NCBI GenBank assembly: GCA_034435035.1
Contig: DAOTXW010000044.1
Location: forward strand, 1-41,179
DNA from: JAHEME01 sp034435035
GTDB taxonomy: Bacteria > Chloroflexota > Anaerolineae > Aggregatilineales > UBA3940
DNA length: 41,179 nucleotides
Reading direction: 5' to 3'
Shown: positions 33,463 through 40,314 of the stretch, piece by piece
How positions within the stretch are numbered: the stretch's first letter is position 1
Layout of the letters: each line of letters begins with the position of its first letter
Position numbers and translations under genes: made by a program
Notes under the pieces: model-generated
The model's database searches: none
Seen by the model: only the letters and a program-made list of their open reading frames with translations
What the model was told of the DNA's origin: nothing

Positions 33463-35730
33463 ATGGGCCGGGCAATGAGCCGGGCTTATCGGCTGCAGCG
33501 GATCGAGGAACTGCTGCTCAGTGCGCCGGATGGCTACACTGCCGCCGAACTTGCCGCGAAGCTGGGTGTCCACCGCACCACCATCTGGCGTGATCTGAAC
33601 GAACTCAGCTGCCACGCCCCCATTCAGCAGATCGACGATCGCTACTTCCTCAACCGCTCCGACTACCTGTCAAGCGTCAGGCTGAGTCGGGGCGAGTCGC
33701 TGATGCTGTACCTCGCCCTGCGCCGGATGATCCGGCACCCCTCGCATGTGCCGCCGATGATGCAGAGCGCCGTCGAGAAGCTGCTGCTGGCCCTGAGGCA
33801 GCCCAGCGCCGAACAGCTGGCCGATAACCTCCACACGCTGCATGCGCAGGCCGCGATCACGCCCGCGCAGACCCACCTGTGGGAGCTGCTGGTCCAGGCC
33901 TGGCTGGAGCAGATCACGCTGCGCATCCTGTACCAGGAGCCCGGACGTACCACCCCGATCGAAGTCGAAGTGCAGCCCTATCTCTTCGAGCCGGCGATCA
34001 TCGGCGAGGGCGTGTACCTGATCGGCCACAGCGCGACGTACGGCGAGCTGCGGGCCTACCGGGTGGATCGCATCATCGGGGCGACGCTGACCACCGAGCA
34101 CTTTGTTCGGCCGGACACGGTGGTGGTGGACAGCATCCTGCGGCAGGTGTGGGGCGTGTGGTATGGCGAAGGGCTCAACGAAGTCCGGCTGCGCTTCCGG
34201 GATCCGGAGGTGGCGAGCCAGGTCCGGGATACGCTGTGGTTTCCGTCGCAGGTGACCCATGATCTACCGGGCGGTGGGGTGGACTGGTCGATCAAGCTGA
34301 TCGATGTGCTCGGCCTGGTGCCCTGGATCCGCAGCTGGGGGCCGGCCTGCGAGGTGCTGGCGCCCGTCGGGCTGCAACAGCTCATCGCAGAACTAGCCAA
34401 TCCGATAGGAGATGTCATGGCTACAGGACAGATGACCCAATTCACTTCGGCCAGCGAGGCGTTCTACAACAGCCTGCTGGAGATGGTCGATGGCAGCCGG
34501 TTCCAGACCTGCCTGCACTGCGCCTCCTGCACTGGAATCTGCCCCTTCGGCTATCTGATGGAGTTCCCGCCGCGCCGGCTGATCGGCGCGGTGCGGGCCG
34601 GCATGCTCGATGCGGTGCTGGATACCGATACCATCTGGATGTGCGTGGCCTGCTACGCCTGCGCCAGCGTCTGCCCGCAGCAGATCCCCCTGGTGGCGCT
34701 GCTGATGACGCGCATCAAGGAGGAACAGATGCTGGCGGGCAACGTCCCGCAGGAGCTGCGCATCGCCCTCCAGAACTCCCAGCGGTACGGCAACCCGCTG
34801 GGCGAATCCCCGCGCAAACGCGCCAGCTGGGCCGAAGGTCTGGAGCCTGAGGTGAGGATCCTCTCCCGGGATCCGCGGCCGGTGGACGTGCTGTGGTTCG
34901 TCGGCGACTATGGCTCCTATCACCCGCGGGCCCAGCAGACCACGCGCGCCCTGGCCCGCGTGCTGAACGCTCTGGGCGTGGACTGGGCCATCCTCGGCCA
35001 CGAGGAGGCCAGCGACGGCGACTCACAGCGTCTGGCAGGCGAGCGCGGGCTGTTCGAGATGCTGGCCGCGCAGAATGAGCGCGCCCTGGAGAAGTACCAG
35101 TTCAACGAAATCCTGACCGCCGATCCGCACGCTTATAACGCGCTCAGGAACGAATACCCGGCCCTGGGGATCGCCTACCCGGTCCGCCACTACACGGAGT
35201 TTCTGGCCGAGCGGCTGGCCGATCTGGCCGCGCAGTTCACGACGCCGATCGCCGCCACCGTCACCTACCATGATGCGTGCTACCTGGGCCGCGTGAATGG
35301 CCTCTACGATGCGCCCCGCGCGCTGCTGCGGGCCATCCCCGGTGTGGAGCTGGTCGAGATGTCGCACACGCGCCAGGACAGCCTGTGCTGTGGGGGCGGC
35401 GGCGGCGGCATGTGGCTGGATGGCTTTCAGTGGGAGAAGGCGGGTGTGCGCCTGTCGGAGTGGCGCGTGCGGGAGGCGGCTGACGCGACCGGGCTGGCCT
35501 GCCACGCCGCCGTGAACACCCCGATCCCCACCGCGCGCGAGCGCGAGCGCCAGGCCCGGCGGCAGGCGGCTCAGCCGGCGCCGGCGGTCGCCAGCCGGCA
35601 GATCCTGGCAGTCGCCTGCCCCTATGAGACGCCGCGTTTTGACGATGCCACCAAGACCGTCGAAGCCGCGGCCTGCCTGGAAGTGAAGGACATCGCCGAA
35701 CTGCTGGCTGAGGCCATGGGGCTGGAGTGA
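33463..35730 (+). CDS. In-frame fusion of HTH-WYL regulator and HdrD/EMO-like iron-sulfur protein
   Basis: The 755-codon frame has two halves. Residues 1-318 form an HTH_11 domain (LQRIEELLLSAPDGYTAAELA, HRTTIWRDLNEL), a WYL domain with VYLIG (184-188) in place of WYLVG, and a WCX-like tail: a DeoR/YafY-type regulator. Residues 319-755 form an iron-sulfur protein with two 4Fe-4S motifs (C350/353/356/360 and C394/397/400/404) and CCG blocks (C606, C642-C643, C719). They are paralogous to the C-terminal half of the oxidoreductase at 37496. No stop separates the halves, but a Shine-Dalgarno and ATG lie at residue 319, so one fused protein, two proteins or both may be made. A base missing upstream of 34394 would place a TAG there and restore two genes. 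The first CCG half has lost its cysteines. etfB follows after 8 nt. Confidence 0.85.
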   Translation: MGRAMSRAYRLQRIEELLLSAPDGYTAAELAAKLGVHRTTIWRDLNELSCHAPIQQIDDRYFLNRSDYLSSVRLSRGESLMLYLALRRMIRHPSHVPPMMQSAVEKLLLALRQPSAEQLADNLHTLHAQAAITPAQTHLWELLVQAWLEQITLRILYQEPGRTTPIEVEVQPYLFEPAIIGEGVYLIGHSATYGELRAYRVDRIIGATLTTEHFVRPDTVVVDSILRQVWGVWYGEGLNEVRLRFRDPEVASQVRDTLWFPSQVTHDLPGGGVDWSIKLIDVLGLVPWIRSWGPACEVLAPVGLQQLIAELANPIGDVMATGQMTQFTSASEAFYNSLLEMVDGSRFQTCLHCASCTGICPFGYLMEFPPRRLIGAVRAGMLDAVLDTDTIWMCVACYACASVCPQQIPLVALLMTRIKEEQMLAGNVPQELRIALQNSQRYGNPLGESPRKRASWAEGLEPEVRILSRDPRPVDVLWFVGDYGSYHPRAQQTTRALARVLNALGVDWAILGHEEASDGDSQRLAGERGLFEMLAAQNERALEKYQFNEILTADPHAYNALRNEYPALGIAYPVRHYTEFLAERLADLAAQFTTPIAATVTYHDACYLGRVNGLYDAPRALLRAIPGVELVEMSHTRQDSLCCGGGGGGMWLDGFQWEKAGVRLSEWRVREAADATGLACHAAVNTPIPTARERERQARRQAAQPAPAVASRQILAVACPYETPRFDDATKTVEAAACLEVKDIAELLAEAMGLE
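34407..34419 (+). promoter_or_regulatory. Internal ribosome-binding site and ATG at the fusion junction
   Basis: AGGAG (34407-34411) is 5 nt before the in-frame ATG 34417-34419 (Met319). A ribosome starting here would make a 437-residue iron-sulfur protein. In the +1 frame, TAG at 34394 and 34406 lie just upstream. Confidence 0.6.
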
Positions 35731-35738
35731 GGTGCGTC

Positions 35739-36512
35739 ATGAACATCGTGGTCGTTGTCAGGATGGTGCCTGATCTGGTGTATGACCTGGAGATCGCCGG
35801 GAGCGGCGCGGCGCTCGATGCCGGTTCGCTGCGGCTGAGGATCAATGAGCCGGATGAACATGCCATCGAGCAGGCCATCCTGCTCAAGGAACGGGATGGC
35901 GGCCAGGTGACCGTGATCGCCCCGGAGGCCGATGGGGTCGATGAGGTGCTGTTCACGGCGGTGGCCAGAGGCGCGGATCAGCTGATCCGGCTGACCGGCG
36001 GCTTTGAGTACGGCGTGAACAATCATGCCCTGGCGCGCGCATTCGCCGGCGTGATCGGCGGCCTGAACCCCGATCTGGTGCTGACAGGGGTGCAGGCGCA
36101 CGATGACCTGGACGGGTCGCTGGGGCCGCTGCTGGCCGGGGCGCTGGGCCTGCCGTATGTGGGCTATGTGTCCGGAGTCACGGTATCCGGCCAGACCTGC
36201 ACCGCCCGGAAGGAGTATCCCGGCGGGCTGCTGGCCCGGATGGACGTGCGGCTGCCCGCGGTGCTGGGCATCCAGGCAGCGGATCAGCCGCCGCGCTATG
36301 TCGCGGTCAGCCGGGTGCGCCAGGCGCAGAAGACGGCTGCGATCGCCGAATCGGCGGTCGCCAGTCTGGACCCCGCCGGCGGGGCGGTCATCACCAGGAT
36401 GTACAGGCCCGAGGTGGGGCAGCGGGCGATCATGCTGCCGGGCCGTGAGGACGAGATCGCGGCCAGGCTGATCGAGATCTTCGACGAGCTGGGCGTGCTG
36501 CAAGCGAGGTGA
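35739..36512 (+). CDS. etfB: Electron transfer flavoprotein beta subunit
   Basis: The 257-residue ETF beta (FixA-like) protein has NIVVVVRMVPD at the N-terminus, the LRINEPDEHAIEQAILLKE segment, LVLTGVQAHDDLDGSLGPLLAGALGLP, and RLPAVLGIQAADQPPRYVAVSRVRQA, the 'recognition' region. With EtfA it forms the FAD/AMP carrier that takes electrons from acyl-CoA or amine dehydrogenases. ATG 35739 was chosen because GAGG lies 6 nt upstream; GTG 35727 overlaps the previous stop. etfA starts 4 nt after its stop. No FixC or FixX follows; the downstream EMO-like gene provides the acceptor. Confidence 0.92.
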   Translation: MNIVVVVRMVPDLVYDLEIAGSGAALDAGSLRLRINEPDEHAIEQAILLKERDGGQVTVIAPEADGVDEVLFTAVARGADQLIRLTGGFEYGVNNHALARAFAGVIGGLNPDLVLTGVQAHDDLDGSLGPLLAGALGLPYVGYVSGVTVSGQTCTARKEYPGGLLARMDVRLPAVLGIQAADQPPRYVAVSRVRQAQKTAAIAESAVASLDPAGGAVITRMYRPEVGQRAIMLPGREDEIAARLIEIFDELGVLQAR

Positions 36513-36516
36513 TGCC

Positions 36517-37491
36517 ATGAACGCGGATATCTATGTGGTCGTTGAGCATCTGCGCGGGCAGGTCGCCGGCATCTCCTACACGGCGCTGGCTGCCGCGCGT
36601 GAGATGGCCGGCGGGACGGGCGGCTCGGTGGCCGCGGTGCTGCTGGGACACAACGCCGGGGGCCTGGCCGAAGACCTGGGCGCCGACTGCCGGCTGTATG
36701 TCGATCACCCGGCCCTGGCCGACTATACGCTGGATGCGTATGCGGAGGTGCTGGCCCAGCTGATCGGCAGCAGCCTGCCGCGGGCGGTGCTGTTTGGCGA
36801 TACGTCGATCGGCGCGGAGCTGGCCGGCGTGCTGTCGATGCGGCTGGGGCTGCCTCTGGTGAGCCACTGCCTGAAGCTCAGCCCGGCTGACGGGACGCTC
36901 AGGTTCACCAGCCAGATCTGTGGGGGGAAGATCCTGGCCGAGGGCGCGCTGCCCGACGCCACGACCCTGATCACCCTGGTGCCCGGCGGCTTCAAGCCGG
37001 AGCAGGGCCGCCGGCTGCAGAATCTGCCGCTGGAGCGGGTGACTCCGCCGGCGCTGGACAGCCTGCGCATCGCGCTGACCGGCTACCTGGAGCCGGAAGC
37101 CGGCGACGTGGACATCACCCAGGCGCCCGTGCTGATCGCGGTCGGGCGCGGCATCGAGAACCCGGACAATCTGGAGATGGTCGAGGAGCTGGCCGGGGCG
37201 CTGGGCGGCGTCGTGTGCGCCTCCCGCCCGGTCGTGGATCAGGGGTGGCTGCCGGCCTCCCGCCTGGTGGGCAAGTCCGGCAAGACGGTCAAGCCCACCG
37301 TGTACCTGGCGCTCGGGATCAGCGGCGCGCCGGAGCATGTGGAGGGGATGGCCGACAGCCAGATGATCATCGCGGTCAACACCGATCCGCGTGCCCCGAT
37401 CTTCGATGTGGCCCGCTATGGCGCTGAGATCGACCTGCTCGACCTGCTGCCGGTGCTGACCGACCGGGTGCGGGCGGCCAGGGGCGGGTGA
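36517..37491 (+). CDS. etfA: Electron transfer flavoprotein alpha subunit
   Basis: The 324-residue ETF alpha (FixB-like) protein has an N-terminal MNADIYVVVEH domain and the C-terminal FAD-binding block SRPVVDQGWLPASRLVGKSGKTVKP, YLALGISGAPEHVEG and AVNTDPRAPIFDVARYG. No extra ferredoxin domain is present. Together with etfB and the membrane oxidoreductase 4 nt downstream it should pass electrons to menaquinone. A bifurcating role would need extra partners that are not visible here. Confidence 0.93.
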   Translation: MNADIYVVVEHLRGQVAGISYTALAAAREMAGGTGGSVAAVLLGHNAGGLAEDLGADCRLYVDHPALADYTLDAYAEVLAQLIGSSLPRAVLFGDTSIGAELAGVLSMRLGLPLVSHCLKLSPADGTLRFTSQICGGKILAEGALPDATTLITLVPGGFKPEQGRRLQNLPLERVTPPALDSLRIALTGYLEPEAGDVDITQAPVLIAVGRGIENPDNLEMVEELAGALGGVVCASRPVVDQGWLPASRLVGKSGKTVKPTVYLALGISGAPEHVEGMADSQMIIAVNTDPRAPIFDVARYGAEIDLLDLLPVLTDRVRAARGG

Positions 37492-37495
37492 CATC

Positions 37496-39487
37496 ATGAC
37501 CTACGAAACGATCAAGTCGCTGGTGGTCCTGGCGGGGCTGCTGGCAGCCGGGGGGTACTTTGCCCTGCGCTGCTACCAGCTGCTGTGGGTTAACCTGCGG
37601 CGCGGCCAGCCCGGCGCCCGGTTCTCGCGCTGGGGGGAGCGCCTCAAGGGCCTGATCGTCTTTGTGGGCGCCCAGCTGCGCCTGTTCCGCCGGCGCGCGC
37701 CGGGCATCGCCCACTTCTTCATCTTCTGGGGGTTCCTGATCCTGTCGCTGACCATCCTGCAGGCGATCGTCGAGGGGCTGGCGGCCTTTGCCAGCCCTGA
37801 GTTCGTGCTGCCGTTCATCGGGACCTTCGGCCCACTGGCTCTGCTGCAGGACGTGTTCGCCGTCCTGGTGACGGGGGCCGTGCTGTACGGGCTGTACCTG
37901 CGTCTGGTGGTCAACCCGGAGCGCTACCGGGGCAGCCACCGGAGCCAGGGCGTGATGGTGCTGTCGTTCATCTTCACCATCATGCTCAGCCTGCTGGTGC
38001 TCAACGGTGCCCGCATGAACCTGGGCGAGGATGCCCTCAGCGCCTGGCGGCCGGTTTCGCGCTTGGTGGGGCTGGCCTTCGCCGGCCTGCCCGACGGCGC
38101 CCAGTTCGTCATCGCGGAGGCGGCCTACTGGGTGCATCTGGGCGTGGTGCTGGTCTTTCTCACCGAGCTGCCGGGCGGCAAGCACTTCCACGTCGTGACC
38201 TCGGTGCCGGCGGTGCTGCTGCGCAACCTGGAGCCTCCCGGCCGCCTGCTGCCCGCCGCGGAGTTCGGCGGCGAGGTCGGCGTCAGCGCGGTCGAGCAGT
38301 TCCGCTGGCGCCAGCTGCTGGACTTCTACACCTGCACGGAATGCGGCCGCTGTCAGGACGTCTGCCCCGCCTACCTCAGCGGCCTGGCGCTTTCGCCCAA
38401 GCTGCTGATGATGACCCTGCGCGACAACCTCAAGGTGCGCGGGGCGGCGCGGCGGGCCGCCGCGAACGGCGGGCAGGCGATCCTGAGCCAGCCGCTGGTG
38501 GGCGAGGTCATCCCGGAGGAAGCGGTGTGGGCATGCACAACCTGCTATGCCTGCGACCAGGAATGCCCGCTGTTCATCGAGCATGTCGCCCCGATCGTCG
38601 ATCTGCGCCGCCATCTGGCCTTCACCGGGCAGATGGATGAGAAGCTGCAGGCCGCGCTGGCCAGCCTGGGGCGCTACGGCAACTCGTTCGGCCAGTCCGA
38701 GCGGGCGCGCTCCAAATGGGCGCGCGGCCTGGAGCCGGCTGTCCGGGATGCCCGCCGCGAGCCGGTTGAGTACCTGTGGTTCGTGGGCGACTATGCCTCG
38801 TACAGCGCCACGCTGACGGACATCACCCGCCGGACGGCCGAGGTCTTCCAGCGGGCCGGGCTCGACTTCGGGATCCTGTATGATGAGGAGCGCAACGCCG
38901 GCAACGATGTGCGGCGGGTGGGCGAAGAAGGCCTGTTCGAGATGCTGGTCGAGGGCAATGCGGCGGCGATGGGCCGCTGCACCTTCGAAAGCATCGTCAC
39001 GACCGACCCGCACTCCTACAACACCCTGAAGAACGAGTACCCCGGGAATGGCAGCCATCCGGTGCTGCATGTCGCCGAGCTGCTGGATCAGCTGATCACG
39101 TCAGGCCGGCTCCGGCTCAGCCGGAAGCTGGGCTACCGGGTGACCTACCATGATCCCTGCTACCTGGGCCGCTACAACGGGGTCTACGACGCGCCCCGCC
39201 GGGTCATCGAGGCGACCGGCTGCGAACTGGTCGAAATGCCGCGCCACCGCGACCGGGCGCTGTGCTGTGGGGCCGGCGGGGGGCGCATCTGGATGGAAGA
39301 GGGCAGCATGACCGAGCGCCCCAACGAGGCGCGCATCCGGGAGGCGGCCGGGCTGGCTGGCGTCCAGCAGTTCGTCACCGCCTGCCCCAAAGACATCACC
39401 ATGTACCAGGATGCGGTGAAGACCACCGGTCACGAAGGGCAGCTGGTAGTCAGAGACCTGGTAGAGCTGGTGCACGAAGCGCTGTGA
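37496..39487 (+). CDS. ETF:menaquinone oxidoreductase-like membrane Fe-S protein (EMO/FadF/HdrD type)
   Basis: The 663-residue protein has an N-terminal membrane part with six or so helices resembling the NarI-type cytochrome b domain (GIAHFFIFWGFLIL, YWVHLGVVLVFLTELPGGKHFHV). Two 4Fe-4S motifs follow (C280/283/286/290, C347/350/353/357) and two CCG halves. The second half has C555, C590-C591 and C630; the first, with EERNAGNDVRR and DPHSYNTLKNEYP, lacks the expected Cys. Family members in Mycobacterium and fatty-acid oxidisers move electrons from EtfAB to menaquinone. The place right after etfBA fits exactly. Confidence 0.9.
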   Translation: MTYETIKSLVVLAGLLAAGGYFALRCYQLLWVNLRRGQPGARFSRWGERLKGLIVFVGAQLRLFRRRAPGIAHFFIFWGFLILSLTILQAIVEGLAAFASPEFVLPFIGTFGPLALLQDVFAVLVTGAVLYGLYLRLVVNPERYRGSHRSQGVMVLSFIFTIMLSLLVLNGARMNLGEDALSAWRPVSRLVGLAFAGLPDGAQFVIAEAAYWVHLGVVLVFLTELPGGKHFHVVTSVPAVLLRNLEPPGRLLPAAEFGGEVGVSAVEQFRWRQLLDFYTCTECGRCQDVCPAYLSGLALSPKLLMMTLRDNLKVRGAARRAAANGGQAILSQPLVGEVIPEEAVWACTTCYACDQECPLFIEHVAPIVDLRRHLAFTGQMDEKLQAALASLGRYGNSFGQSERARSKWARGLEPAVRDARREPVEYLWFVGDYASYSATLTDITRRTAEVFQRAGLDFGILYDEERNAGNDVRRVGEEGLFEMLVEGNAAAMGRCTFESIVTTDPHSYNTLKNEYPGNGSHPVLHVAELLDQLITSGRLRLSRKLGYRVTYHDPCYLGRYNGVYDAPRRVIEATGCELVEMPRHRDRALCCGAGGGRIWMEEGSMTERPNEARIREAAGLAGVQQFVTACPKDITMYQDAVKTTGHEGQLVVRDLVELVHEAL

Positions 39488-39566
39488 CGATGAGCGCCGG
39501 GTGCAGTCACCCCCTGCGGGCTGTGCTGCGCATGGACGCCCGCAGTTGGAAAAGGAACCCGCCGTC

Positions 39567-39606
39567 CGGGCGCCCGAAAGTCGGCCTGTCCACTGACGGG
39601 CGCCCG
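39567..39606. promoter_or_regulatory. Two identical 10-bp palindromes 30 bp apart
   Basis: CGGGCGCCCG occurs at 39567-39576 and 39597-39606. Both lie in imperfect direct repeats of about 22 bp (39568-39589 and 39598-39619), in the 160-bp gap before the cNMP-binding gene. A spacing of 30 bp is near three helical turns, so two dimers could bind on one face of the DNA. They could be operators for the regulator of the operon. Confidence 0.45.
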
Positions 39607-39647
39607 GCAGCCGACCTGCCGCAGGTCAGGTGGGGGGAGGTTGCACG

Positions 39648-40166
39648 ATGGGTATCATGATCTCGCCGGAGACACTCCGCCGCTATTCGCTCTTTGCCAA
39701 CCTGGATCACGAACAGATCAAGGCGCTGGCGATGGCCGGGCAGAAGGTCGCCGTCAGGAAGGGAGACTGGCTCTTCTGCGCCGGCTGCCGGGCCGACGCG
39801 CTGTATGTCATCCTGAGCGGCGAGCTGGATCTCACGGTTGACCTCGACGCGGAAGGATCGCGCTACACCCGGCTGTGCACGCTGGTGGAGGGCGATCTGC
39901 TGGGGTGGTCTGCCGTGGTCGAGCCTTTCACCTATCGGCTGGGAGCCCTGGCAACGCAGGATGCCTGCGTCGCCCGCTGGGATTCGGTGAGCCTGTGCGA
40001 GCTGATGACGCATCACCCGGCGATCGGCTATCTGCTGATGAGCCGCATCGCCCGGGTGATCGGCGACCGGCTGGATGAGTTCTGTCTGCGCTTCGCGAGC
40101 CTGGTGGAGGGCGATCAGTGGCAGAGTGTGGTGAACCCGCACACGCTGACCTCCAGCCAGAACTAG
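39648..40166 (+). CDS. Single cyclic-nucleotide-binding (CRP-type) domain protein, no HTH
   Basis: The 172-residue protein has a beta-roll with KGDWLFCAGCRADALYVILSGELDLTV and a phosphate-binding-cassette region GDLLGWSAVVEPFTYRLGALA, then a C-terminal dimer helix (IGYLLMSRIARVIGDRLDEF) but no HTH. An odd Cys44-A-G-Cys47 replaces the usual 'xxGD' turn. The last of an operon of ETF/EMO genes, it may sense cAMP or a redox signal and act through protein contacts. ATG 39648 has GGGGAGG 7 nt upstream. Confidence 0.78.
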   Translation: MGIMISPETLRRYSLFANLDHEQIKALAMAGQKVAVRKGDWLFCAGCRADALYVILSGELDLTVDLDAEGSRYTRLCTLVEGDLLGWSAVVEPFTYRLGALATQDACVARWDSVSLCELMTHHPAIGYLLMSRIARVIGDRLDEFCLRFASLVEGDQWQSVVNPHTLTSSQN

Positions 40167-40199
40167 CCCCGCGTCCGGGTGGTTTTGAGGGGGTTTCTT

Positions 40200-40270
40200 G
40201 ACCTCACCCCCTCAGCCCCCACTGCGCAGGCTGAGGGGCAAACCGGGCGCCGCGAGGAGGGAGTGAGGTC
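40200..40270. repeat. Nested inverted repeat, MITE- or terminator-like
   Basis: An outer GACCTCAC (40200-40207) / GTGAGGTC (40263-40270) encloses an inner CCCCTCAGCC (40208-40217) / GGCTGAGGGG (40229-40238). The unit can fold into a cruciform and lies in the gap between two convergent genes. It resembles a family of short palindromic C/T-rich repeats known from several bacterial groups, but copies were not searched. Confidence 0.6.
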
Positions 40271-40314
40271 TCCGGGCGGCCAACCCATCCTCCGCCTGTT
40301 GACTGCCGGCCCGG

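Noticed and set aside
39262..39660. Plus-strand frame running from inside EMO into the gap before the cNMP-domain gene
   Set aside because: It overlaps EMO in another frame, is Gly/Arg-rich and has no ribosome site.
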